A model generated the notes under the pieces. The model did not search any database. It was not told the DNA's origin and saw nothing but the letters and a program-made list of their open reading frames with translations. A stretch of DNA of 7,277 nt from CAZDAM01 sp964503595 (GTDB lineage: Bacteria > Muiribacteriota > UBA6191), in contig CAZDAM010000134.1 in the NCBI GenBank assembly GCA_964503595.1, forward strand, positions 1 through 7,277. Direction: 5' to 3'. Made by a program: the position numbers and the translations under genes. Shown one piece after another: positions 1 to 6,571 of the stretch; position 1 is the stretch's first letter, and each line of letters starts with the position of its first letter.

Positions 1-898
1 CCCTGAGCTGAACAGCATTTTCTCTTTGGAGAAATGAACCGACCTGAATCGTATAAGGGCGGTTTTTCGCAACTATCCGGTACTGACTGACCGCTTCCTC
101 CGGGCTGATGAAAGACTCCGTAACCTGGCGCCCAAGTGCCCGGCGGCTGTCCTGCTTGAGATTTATGAGCTCCTGGGGACTCAGCCCTTCAAAATCAACC
201 TCTTCTGCCTGCAATACCTTACGCATGAACTGCCGGGTCAGCTCATTGTCCGGCATCAGAACCTGATAATTTCCGCCGCTGGAGGCCATTTCAAACTGAA
301 GTCCGGGCAATTCACGGCCCTGCTGCTTCATAAACTGAAGGGCTTCCCGCATATTCGTAAAGCTTTTGCTCATCCGAAGAATGGACTGGGTTGGCCTGCT
401 CACAGGGCGGGGAGTCTCAACGGTTTTGGGAATCGCGATCGCAGGCTGGGGGCGTGGAGTCTCCTGAACAGCGATCACCGGTATCTCCACAACAGGTGGG
501 GGAGCGAGGGTCGGAGTGACTTCTTCCTGAAGTTCCGCCTGAGTTGTCGAGGAAAATTCCCCAAAAAACTCTTCTTCAGCAGGAAGAGATGAAGTCTCAT
601 CCTCAGCCGAAGGAGTGACCACAACAACATCTTCCGTGACAACTTCCGAAAAAGGGTTTCTCAGAGCATCATTCGCCTGAGTTGTCATTACAGAGTCAGC
701 TTCGTCCAAATCTTCGAACTGGGTGAAACCTGCCTCACTCAACTCAGAACTGATTGCCATACTCGGACTTTTCCGCAGAAAAGATTCAAAAGTGAAAACA
801 ATCACGTAAAAGAGTAGTGAAGCAATGATAAGCCAGGCAATCAGGCTGATCATCTTGTCCTGTTTGGGCGCTTCGTATGTGTCCAATGGTTCTTCCAT
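1..898 (-). CDS. SPOR-domain membrane protein of the flagellar operon, C-terminus cut by window edge
   Basis: The frame is open from an ATG at 898 to the left edge, giving 299 visible residues and no stop, so the gene is partial. Residues 1-15 are short and charged. One hydrophobic helix spans about 16-37 (ISLIAWLIIASLLFYVIVF) and predicts an N-in anchor with a periplasmic body. Residues 45-170 are acidic, then proline-rich and probably disordered, with ETPRP twice (146-150 and 161-165). Residues 175-279 look folded but I do not recognise them. At 281-299 the sequence PYTIQVGSFLQRENAVQLR matches the first beta strand and helix of a SPOR domain, a fold that binds glycan strands lacking stem peptides. 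The Shine-Dalgarno is weak (GGGAAAA before the ATG), and a 58-base gap separates it from the preceding gene. It sits where fliK often lies but has no FliK-like features in the visible part. A peptidoglycan-linked role in flagellar assembly or placement is inference. Confidence 0.82.
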   Translation of the reverse strand, partial: MEEPLDTYEAPKQDKMISLIAWLIIASLLFYVIVFTFESFLRKSPSMAISSELSEAGFTQFEDLDEADSVMTTQANDALRNPFSEVVTEDVVVVTPSAEDETSSLPAEEEFFGEFSSTTQAELQEEVTPTLAPPPVVEIPVIAVQETPRPQPAIAIPKTVETPRPVSRPTQSILRMSKSFTNMREALQFMKQQGRELPGLQFEMASSGGNYQVLMPDNELTRQFMRKVLQAEEVDFEGLSPQELINLKQDSRRALGRQVTESFISPEEAVSQYRIVAKNRPYTIQVGSFLQRENAVQLR

Positions 899-940
899 AG
901 TTTTCCCAAAATATGCCCGAAGATAGCAAAACCAGTTTTT

Positions 941-975
941 TTTAGCCAGACTTTTGTCAGCTTCCTTTAGCCAGA
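941..975. repeat. Ten-base direct repeat at the end of the MotE-like gene
   Basis: TTTAGCCAGA occurs at 941-950 and at 966-975, starts 25 bases apart. One copy encodes part of the last residues of the MotE-like protein and the other lies in the gap before the SPOR gene. It looks like a small local duplication of the 3' end of the gene rather than a terminator, since the copies are direct and not inverted. Confidence 0.4.
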
Positions 976-1613
976 AAGTCCGGCATCTGAGGCTTGACCG
1001 GGGTCTGAAGCATATTGATGAACTCAGCCGCCCGATCACTTTTCAGGTTCTCAAGAATCTGCCCCAGAACCTTTGGTTTCAGTCTTTTCAGGACTTCTTT
1101 ACTCATTTCCATGCTCATTGTATCCAGAATCCCTGCAGCCTTCGCCGGATCCATTTTGGAATACATCTGAGCAAGACCATCCAGCCGGGCCTGAAATTCT
1201 TCGCTTTCACGGGCTGCCCGCGCCTTTTCATACTTTTCGACCTTTTCCCGGTAAGTCTGTTTTTCACCGTCAAACTGGCGTCTTTCTTCCTCAAGCTCCC
1301 GAAAAAGCCCTTCAAGACGCTCCTTTTCTTCCAGAAGCTTGCGGGACTCCACCTTCATCTCCCCCAGAAGCTTCTCGATGTAATTTTCTCTTTCTTCCAG
1401 AAGCGCAGCCTGACGATCTTTCGGGGAAAGGGCATTGCGATCCGCATTCTTGAAATACTCATGAACCGGAGGATAGTTCTTCACCCTCTCCGGAAGGTAC
1501 TGCCTCAGCTGAATCAGGCCGTTATAATCCATAAATCCAACCAGAAACACAGCCAGCAGAAAAGAGAGAGCAAAAAGAATCAGAATCAAAAGTTTTTCGA
1601 GGACCCGGCTCAT
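957..1613 (-). CDS. MotE/YlxF-like membrane protein with MgtE N-terminal-like domain
   Basis: This is a 218-residue protein. A hydrophobic helix at about 8-28 is followed by a short region rich in Tyr and Pro, then a long charged coiled coil at about 65-146. The C-terminal domain at about 148-202 has the repeated pattern MDPAKAAGIL ... VLGQILENL ... DRAAEF, typical of the MgtE N-terminal (magnesium transporter intracellular) helical repeat. This architecture matches YlxF of Bacillus-type fla/che operons and MotE of alphaproteobacteria, which is reported as a periplasmic chaperone for the stator-associated protein MotC. The position directly after fliJ is also the usual one for ylxF/motE. The ATG at 1613 overlaps the fliJ stop as ATGA and has a strong Shine-Dalgarno, AAGGAGA, 7 bases upstream. 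With an N-in anchor the coiled coil and MgtE-like domain would be periplasmic. Family assignment is good; the exact function is inferred. Confidence 0.85.
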   Translation of the reverse strand: MSRVLEKLLILILFALSFLLAVFLVGFMDYNGLIQLRQYLPERVKNYPPVHEYFKNADRNALSPKDRQAALLEERENYIEKLLGEMKVESRKLLEEKERLEGLFRELEEERRQFDGEKQTYREKVEKYEKARAARESEEFQARLDGLAQMYSKMDPAKAAGILDTMSMEMSKEVLKRLKPKVLGQILENLKSDRAAEFINMLQTPVKPQMPDFLAKGS

Positions 1614-2059
1614 ATTTTGATCTCCTTCCGGCTGGCGGCCATCACGCTGATTTCATCCAGAAAAGCCTGCTCATAATGCTGGCGTTCCCGCTTGTGTTCT
1701 TCCAGGGCTTTCTCTTTCAGTTTCTCATACATTCGATGTTTCTGCCGCGCATCTTTGAGCTCCCGACGCCGCCGGGTCAGCTCCTTGTGAATATCCACAA
1801 GCTTCAGTTCCTGAGTCGTGATCCGAAAATCCACTCCTTCTTCACACCGACTCACGATTTCCATCATGGTAAAATCCAGAACTTTCTGAAAGTCACGGCG
1901 CTGGATCCTCAAACGACGTTTTTCGGCCTGAATATCTCTGAGAACGAGCTGCTCTCTACGCAAAAGCTCTTCCTGTTCCACAAGCCCTGCCTCTGCTCTA
2001 TCCAACTCGTAGCGGGAAAGATTCAGAACGGATTCCAGGCGAAACTCAAAACGCTTCAT
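1610..2059 (-). CDS. fliJ: Flagellar export protein FliJ
   Basis: This is a 149-residue, almost wholly helical and highly charged protein, the size expected for FliJ (about 145-150). It begins MKRFEFRLESVLNLSRYELD, the FliJ-type F-x-R-L-x-x-V-L opening. The C-terminal half (about 108-141, YEKLKEKALEEHKRERQHYE and following) has the conserved FliJ coiled-coil pattern. FliJ is the central stalk of the export ATPase: its antiparallel coiled coil inserts into the FliI hexamer, like the gamma subunit of F1, and contacts the export gate protein FlhA. The start ATG overlaps the fliI stop (ATGA at 2056-2059), and the stop overlaps the start of the MotE-like gene in the same way. That implies translational coupling from fliI through to the next gene. 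Sequence conservation in FliJ is low generally, so the call rests on pattern, length and position together. Confidence 0.93.
   Translation of the reverse strand: MKRFEFRLESVLNLSRYELDRAEAGLVEQEELLRREQLVLRDIQAEKRRLRIQRRDFQKVLDFTMMEIVSRCEEGVDFRITTQELKLVDIHKELTRRRRELKDARQKHRMYEKLKEKALEEHKRERQHYEQAFLDEISVMAASRKEIKI
1621..1627 (-). promoter_or_regulatory. Ribosome binding site of the MotE/YlxF-like gene
   Basis: AAGGAGA on the minus strand lies 7 bases before the ATG at 1613, inside the end of fliJ. It is a stronger site than that of fliJ itself and suggests that this gene is translated well in its own right as well as by coupling through the ATGA overlap. Confidence 0.7.
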
Positions 2060-3369
2060 GCCACAATCCTGCTCAGACGGTTCAGAGTCTCATCCAGGGG
2101 AACCTTTTCTCCTGTATTCTGGCGCAAAAAAGCATGAATTAATTCCTGCTTTCCCAAGGCCCGATCAATTTTGGGATTGCTGCCATTCTGGTAGGCTCCG
2201 ATATCAATCAGATCCCTGGCCTGACGATACGTTGCCATCAGCTCCCTCATATGGGCCTGATGCTGCTGGTGACTTTCATCCGTCACTTCATGAATCAGAC
2301 GGGAAACCGACTGAAGGACATCAATTGCAGGAAAGTGATTCTGCTGAGCCAGCTCACGGCTTAATACAATATGTCCATCCAGAAGTCCCCGTACCGCATC
2401 TGCCACCGGTTCATCCATATCCCCTCCCTCAACCAGCACGGTATAAAAACCGGTGATTGAGCCTTCCGGGGTGCGACCCGCTCTCTCAAACAGCCGTGGC
2501 ATCAAGGCAAAAACCGAAGGAGTGTAACCTCTTGTCGTTGGAGGCTCCCCCACGGCAAGGCCGATTTCCCTCTGAGCCAGGGCAAAACGGGTCACGGAAT
2601 CCATCATCAGCATGACATTCTGGCCCCGATCCCGAAAATATTCTGCAATTGCAGTTGCCACGAAAGCCCCTTTAAGACGGACTACCGCTGGCTCTGAAGA
2701 AGTTGCCACAATCACCACAGAGCGCTTCAGCCCCTCAGACCCAAGAGAAGTTTCAATGAAGTCACGAACCTCGCGACCCCTCTCCCCAATCAGGGCAATC
2801 ACATTCACATCAGCTTCGGTATTTCGGGCAATCATGCCCATCAGAGTCGATTTTCCAACGCCGGAGCCCGCAAAAACTCCTACCCTCTGGCCACTGCCAC
2901 AGGTAATCAGGCCATCAATCGCCCGAATCCCCAAGGGCATGACCGTATCAATCCGGGGACGGGAGATCGGTTCGGGGGGATCGCAGTCAATATCTCGAAG
3001 TTCGGTGACTTCAATCGGGCCCTTCCCATCAAGAGGATTACCCAAAGGATCCATGACCCGACCCAGAACTCCATCACCGGCTTTGGCCATCAGTCCTCTT
3101 CCCAGAGAAACCACCCGGGCCCCAGGGGACACACCGGCCATACTTCCGTATGGCATGAGTTCGACATTTTCATCGCAGAAGCCGACCACTTCAGCCAAAA
3201 GAGGAGAAGAATTACGCCCCTGAATCATACAGACCTGCCCAAGAGCCACTTCCGGGCCAATCGCCTCAATCATCAGACCTTTGATGCGCTTGACGCGGCC
3301 TGCCCCCCGAATCAGGGTGAGATTCTGCATTCTGGCTACCCAGTCTGACCACGGCAGCAAATCACTCAT
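2056..3369 (-). CDS. fliI: Flagellum-specific export ATPase FliI
   Basis: This 437-residue protein is full length for FliI. It is the hexameric ATPase of the flagellar type III export apparatus at the cytoplasmic face of the basal body. It has an N-terminal beta-barrel region (about 15-95), a central F1-type ATPase core and a C-terminal helical domain (about 365-437). The Walker A loop is AGSGVGKST at 167-175. GERGREV at 195-201 supplies the catalytic glutamate. The Walker B strand is VMLMMDS at 252-258. The F1 alpha/beta signature PAIDVLQSVS is at 347-356. All key residues are present, so the enzyme should be active. The start ATG at 3369 lies 8 bases inside the end of fliH, with AGGAG at 3377-3381 spaced 7 bases from it. 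The stop overlaps fliJ. Related non-flagellar secretion ATPases are excluded by the surrounding rod and MS-ring genes. Confidence 0.98.
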   Translation of the reverse strand: MSDLLPWSDWVARMQNLTLIRGAGRVKRIKGLMIEAIGPEVALGQVCMIQGRNSSPLLAEVVGFCDENVELMPYGSMAGVSPGARVVSLGRGLMAKAGDGVLGRVMDPLGNPLDGKGPIEVTELRDIDCDPPEPISRPRIDTVMPLGIRAIDGLITCGSGQRVGVFAGSGVGKSTLMGMIARNTEADVNVIALIGERGREVRDFIETSLGSEGLKRSVVIVATSSEPAVVRLKGAFVATAIAEYFRDRGQNVMLMMDSVTRFALAQREIGLAVGEPPTTRGYTPSVFALMPRLFERAGRTPEGSITGFYTVLVEGGDMDEPVADAVRGLLDGHIVLSRELAQQNHFPAIDVLQSVSRLIHEVTDESHQQHQAHMRELMATYRQARDLIDIGAYQNGSNPKIDRALGKQELIHAFLRQNTGEKVPLDETLNRLSRIVA

Positions 3370-4177
3370 GCATCAACTCCTGATGCAAAAGTTCCATCTG
3401 CCCTTCAATCGTGGCATCCACAGACCCCAGTTCAGATTCCAGAAGACATCCTCCAGGCTGCATTCCAGCATCCCGGATCAGTTCAATCCTTGCGGTCGGA
3501 GGAAAGGATTTTCTCAACTCATCCTCCATGATCATCAAAGCGTCATAATCCTGTTCGGAAACAACAACCTTGACTCTGGCCGCACGGGAAAGCTCTTTTG
3601 CTGCTCTGGAAACATTGTTGAGGACACAGTCCGCGGTATGCTCAGCCAGGACTCCAACCAGCTTCTGGATATAGGCCATGACAAAACTCTGGAATCCCGG
3701 GACCTGCTCCAGAAGAGTATCATCCACCTTCTGCTTGGCCACGCAAAGGACACTGCCCAGTTCTTCCGCCATCTGTCGGAATTTCTCCATGCCTTCCTGA
3801 TAGCCTTCGTCGTAGCCCTGGCGATGACCTTCTTCCCGACCGGAAGCCACCTGCTCTTCAGCCCGCTTCTTCAAACCGGCGATTTCCTCTTCCCGGCGGG
3901 CCATCAAAGCCTCAAATTCCTGGCGCTGGGCTTTAAGCTCCTTTTCCTTTTCCTGCTTCAGATTCTGAGCCCGGGCCTGCCCTTCGGAAATCAGATTATC
4001 CGCCTGCCTCCGGGCTTCCTCCAGAATGCGCCGAGCCTCAAGGCTGGCCTCTTCAATTTCAGCCTGTACCCTTTTAAGCTCCCTCTCCCGAAGATCGTCC
4101 GAAGCCTTGCGAATATTCTCATCAATGTTCCACTCATCCCGAATGGAACGGATTGCATCAATCAAATCAGACTGCAT
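3362..4177 (-). CDS. fliH: Flagellar export ATPase regulator FliH
   Basis: This protein is 271 residues from the ATG at 4177. FliH is the peripheral stalk and negative regulator of FliI and tethers the ATPase complex to the C-ring. Residues about 20-110 form a long, very charged Glu/Arg/Lys/Ala helix. Next comes a run of GxxxG steps with five glycines every fourth residue (GREEGHRQGYDEGYQEG, 113-129), a hallmark of FliH helix packing. The C-terminal domain ends with the conserved GGCLLESELGSVDATIEGQ segment (about 242-260), shared with V/F-type ATPase peripheral stalk proteins. An in-frame TTG at 4186 would add three residues and overlap the fliF stop as TTGA; I prefer the ATG because there is no clear Shine-Dalgarno to favour TTG. 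The gene begins 5 bases after the fliF stop, leaving no room for fliG between them. The 3' end overlaps fliI by 8 bases. Confidence 0.95.
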   Translation of the reverse strand: MQSDLIDAIRSIRDEWNIDENIRKASDDLRERELKRVQAEIEEASLEARRILEEARRQADNLISEGQARAQNLKQEKEKELKAQRQEFEALMARREEEIAGLKKRAEEQVASGREEGHRQGYDEGYQEGMEKFRQMAEELGSVLCVAKQKVDDTLLEQVPGFQSFVMAYIQKLVGVLAEHTADCVLNNVSRAAKELSRAARVKVVVSEQDYDALMIMEDELRKSFPPTARIELIRDAGMQPGGCLLESELGSVDATIEGQMELLHQELMHE

Positions 4178-4182
4178 GAGAA

Positions 4183-5742
4183 TCAATAATAGGTTTCATC
4201 AAACATCATGGAACGGATAATGCGCACCAGCTGCTCGGGATCCTCACGAGCCACTTCAAGCAGGAAACGCTCTCTCTCATTCTTCTCTCTTTGCTCCAGA
4301 GTCATGATGTCTTCACGCTCCTGATTCTGCTCCTGAATCGCTTCCTGGGCTTTTCTGAGCATTTCTTCCTTGCGGCGTTTCTGCTCAATCATCTGATAAC
4401 GAATCAAGAAAACCACGGCGGAAAGAAGAGCACAGGCGACCCCGGTGGCAAAAAGACTGGACTGAAACTTCCGCGCATTGACTTCATGCTTCTGGGCTCT
4501 TTCATACTGAAGCCGCTTGAAGGTAAAGGCCACCACAGAAATCCTGTCATTACGGTTGACGGTATCAAGCCCTGTGGCCGAAGCCACCATATCAATAATA
4601 CCCTGACGGGCGTCATCCGTAAGCACCTCTTCCGGCAGAACATCCTTGTTGATGACCACCGAAACCGTGAGGCGCTTGATCAGACCTACGGCCCTTTCAA
4701 TCGATCGTGTCCGCGACTGGTACGCATAATTGGTTCTCTGCTCACGGGATTTCGATTTCTGGCGGGTATTCTCTGGACCCTGGTAACCAGGTATATTCGT
4801 CTGGGTTCCGGGAACCGCCTTGGGATCGATGGTTTCCGATTCCGTTTCACGGATTTCCTCGGAAATCCTAACCCCCTGTTCCTCTCCATCCACAGGAGGG
4901 GCAAGCTCCTTGGCTTCTTCCTCAATCCTGTCAAAATCAAGCTCAAGCGTCAGGGCCACATTGATATTATCCTCACCGTAAATTTCGGAGAGGGCTGAAG
5001 CAGCCTTCTTTTTCAGCTCATTCTCTTTTTTCACAGTGAGCTGAAGATGGTCCATCTTCTGGTCTTTCTCGCGAATGAGACCCAGAAGGTCCGTACCTTT
5101 GTCATCTGTAATGAAGATATTTTCTTTTTTCAGACCGGAAATCGAATTGGCCACCAGATTGACAATCGTCTTGACCTGATCTTGAGAAATCCGGGTCAGG
5201 GGATCATTAGGAGTCAGAAGAACGGAAACCCTGGTTTCCTTCTGATCCTCAATGAAGACAGAGTCTTTGGCCGCATCGACATGCACCTGAGCATGAACGA
5301 TATTGCGAAAGAGCATGATGGTCTTGGCCAGATGCCCTTCCTTGGCCCGGTTGATCCGGACATCAAGCTCCTTTTCCGTCAAGCCGAAAGACTGATTCTG
5401 ATCCAGGATTTCGGAATAGGATGGAACTGCATTCGGCAAGGCATTTGCTTCTGCCAAACCAAGATGCGCACTTTCCTTCATCGTCGCCGGAACCATGATG
5501 ACATGCCCATTTTCGGTTGTCATGCTCGGAATACCCAGCTCTCTCAAGCGGGCCTCCACTGCCAAAGCTTCCCGGCGATCCCGAATGTAATCAAACAAGG
5601 GGATATAGTCCTCGCGGGCATAAAAGGAAGCAAGGCCTCCAATGCTTAACAGTACCAGAAAAAACGCCACACCGACGCCAATTTTCTGGTTACGGGAAAA
5701 CTTGTCCCAGGCTGATCTCAGGTTGGTCAGAAATTCATTCAC
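4183..5742 (-). CDS. fliF: Flagellar MS-ring protein FliF
   Basis: This 519-residue protein is near the usual 520-570 range. FliF forms the inner-membrane MS ring, the base on which the rod and export gate are built. The first membrane helix is at about 20-41. Ring-building motifs 1 and 2 (YscJ/FliF type) run about 45-220 and include FGLTEKELDVRINRAKEGHL at 119-138. Ring-building motif 3 covers about 235-410 and is interrupted by a charged, proline-containing loop at about 275-340. The second membrane helix is at about 427-448. The cytoplasmic tail ends with EVAREDPEQLVRIIRSMM at 496-513, matching the FliF terminal helix that docks FliG. The start is GTG at 5742, supported by AGGTG 5 bases upstream; no other in-frame start lies between it and the upstream TGA. 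The stop TGA (4185-4183) is directly followed by fliH rather than by fliG. Confidence 0.97.
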   Translation of the reverse strand: MNEFLTNLRSAWDKFSRNQKIGVGVAFFLVLLSIGGLASFYAREDYIPLFDYIRDRREALAVEARLRELGIPSMTTENGHVIMVPATMKESAHLGLAEANALPNAVPSYSEILDQNQSFGLTEKELDVRINRAKEGHLAKTIMLFRNIVHAQVHVDAAKDSVFIEDQKETRVSVLLTPNDPLTRISQDQVKTIVNLVANSISGLKKENIFITDDKGTDLLGLIREKDQKMDHLQLTVKKENELKKKAASALSEIYGEDNINVALTLELDFDRIEEEAKELAPPVDGEEQGVRISEEIRETESETIDPKAVPGTQTNIPGYQGPENTRQKSKSREQRTNYAYQSRTRSIERAVGLIKRLTVSVVINKDVLPEEVLTDDARQGIIDMVASATGLDTVNRNDRISVVAFTFKRLQYERAQKHEVNARKFQSSLFATGVACALLSAVVFLIRYQMIEQKRRKEEMLRKAQEAIQEQNQEREDIMTLEQREKNERERFLLEVAREDPEQLVRIIRSMMFDETYY

Positions 5743-5747
5743 ACACG

Positions 5748-5752
5748 CACCT
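5748..5752 (-). promoter_or_regulatory. Ribosome binding site of fliF (GTG start)
   Basis: AGGTG on the minus strand lies 5 bases before the GTG at 5742. It supports GTG as the fliF start. The nearby ATG at 5738 is in another frame and reaches a stop after three codons. Confidence 0.6.
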
Positions 5753-5763
5753 AAAAGTGCCGA

Positions 5764-6087
5764 TCAAAGACGTGTCTGGCTGACTTCACGATATGCGTCC
5801 AGCACCTTGCGCCTCAAGGTATTCATGGTCTTCATGGCCAGTCCGGCCTTTTCTGAAGCGATCATGAGATCGTGGGCATTTTCCAGCTTGCCCGCCATGA
5901 AATCCTGGGTGAGGCTTCTCGTCTCCATCTGCAAGTCATTAACTCCGTGGATAGTGTCTTTAAGATACTCAGAAAAAGTCCGGGACAGCTCCTGCACGTT
6001 CTTGCCCAATTCCTTTTGGCGAGGATTTAACGCGTATTCACTGGCCCTGACCATAGTTTCATTCATCTTCAGAAAATCCAGATGCAT
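5764..6087 (-). CDS. fliE: Flagellar hook-basal body complex protein FliE
   Basis: This 107-residue protein has the typical FliE length of about 100-115. FliE is the adaptor between the MS ring and the proximal rod and is among the first substrates exported. The conserved C-terminal half is clear. It runs from LKDTIHGVNDLQMETRSLT (about 42-60) through FMAGKLENAHDLMIASEKAG (63-82), the region around the invariant EKA, to LRRKVLDAYREV (91-102). The N-terminal 30 residues are poorly conserved, as usual for FliE. The ATG at 6087 has AAGGAA a few bases upstream. The gene follows flgC after 22 bases and precedes fliF after 21 bases. The order flgB-flgC-fliE-fliF is widespread and supports the call. 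Confidence 0.95.
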   Translation of the reverse strand: MHLDFLKMNETMVRASEYALNPRQKELGKNVQELSRTFSEYLKDTIHGVNDLQMETRSLTQDFMAGKLENAHDLMIASEKAGLAMKTMNTLRRKVLDAYREVSQTRL

Positions 6088-6109
6088 GTTCTATTCCTTA
6101 AATTCCGGC

Positions 6110-6547
6110 TCAGGCCTGGCCAATCTGCAGGGCAGAAGTGAAAAACTGTTTTGAGGTATTCAGGGCCGTTACATTCGCCTCATAGGCTCTGGATGCTGTA
6201 ATCATGTCTGTCATCTCTTTTACGATATTGACATTGGGCATATAGACATAGCCCTTACCGTCCGCATGAGGATGATTCGGGTCATACACCATCTTGAACG
6301 GCGCAGAATCTTCTGCAATTTCCGTAACCCTCACACCGCGACCGTTGAATCTCTCACCATTAGCTACCGCATCCAGATCTTCCTGCTCTTTCTCAAAAAT
6401 CGCCTGAAAGACAGGCATCTGGCGCTTGTAAGGGCCTCCGCTCTCCGTTCTGGTCGTATTCACGTTGGCAATATTGCTGGAAATGATATCCATTCTCAGC
6501 CGTTCTGCCGTCAAACCTGATGCACTGATATTCAGTGAACGAAACAT
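6110..6547 (-). CDS. flgC: Flagellar basal-body proximal rod protein FlgC
   Basis: This 145-residue protein is typical for FlgC. It builds the proximal rod in the periplasm and is exported through the flagellar type III system, so it has no signal peptide. The N-terminal flagellar rod motif is at 5-30 (LNISASGLTAERLRMDIISS followed by NIANVNTT). The central region includes APFKMVYDPNHPHADGKGYV (82-101). The C-terminal helix VNIVKEMTDMITASRAYEAN (106-125) carries the conserved SRAYEAN-type motif found in rod and hook proteins. The ATG at 6547 has a good AAGGAGAG Shine-Dalgarno a few bases upstream. It lies 24 bases after flgB and 22 bases before fliE. No truncation or unusual substitution is seen. 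Confidence 0.97.
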   Translation of the reverse strand: MFRSLNISASGLTAERLRMDIISSNIANVNTTRTESGGPYKRQMPVFQAIFEKEQEDLDAVANGERFNGRGVRVTEIAEDSAPFKMVYDPNHPHADGKGYVYMPNVNIVKEMTDMITASRAYEANVTALNTSKQFFTSALQIGQA

Positions 6548-6571
6548 ACAACTCTCCTTTTACCCCGGCAC

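Noticed and set aside
435..442. GCGATCGC octamer, the HIP1 repeat common in cyanobacteria
   Set aside because: Only one copy is seen in the window and the gene content is flagellar, which cyanobacteria lack. It is a chance match inside the SPOR gene.
1..898. FliK (hook length control) for the leftmost gene
   Set aside because: It has an N-terminal membrane helix and the start of a SPOR domain, neither of which belongs to FliK, and no FliK-like C-terminal core is visible.
899..956. Terminator or separate promoter in the 58-base gap before the SPOR gene
   Set aside because: No inverted repeat is present. The run of eight A on the minus strand is not preceded by a hairpin. An extended -10-like TGCTATCTT lacks a -35 at proper spacing.
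954..1676. Long plus-strand open frame opposite the MotE-like gene and fliJ
   Set aside because: Its translation shows no domain or sensible composition, and it mirrors well-supported minus-strand genes. The same applies to other plus-strand frames, such as 2612-3223 opposite fliI and 3281-4189 opposite fliH.
5727..5738. Three-codon open frame (M-N-F-stop) overlapping the fliF start in another frame
   Set aside because: No ribosome site favours this ATG over the fliF GTG, and so short a frame arises easily by chance.
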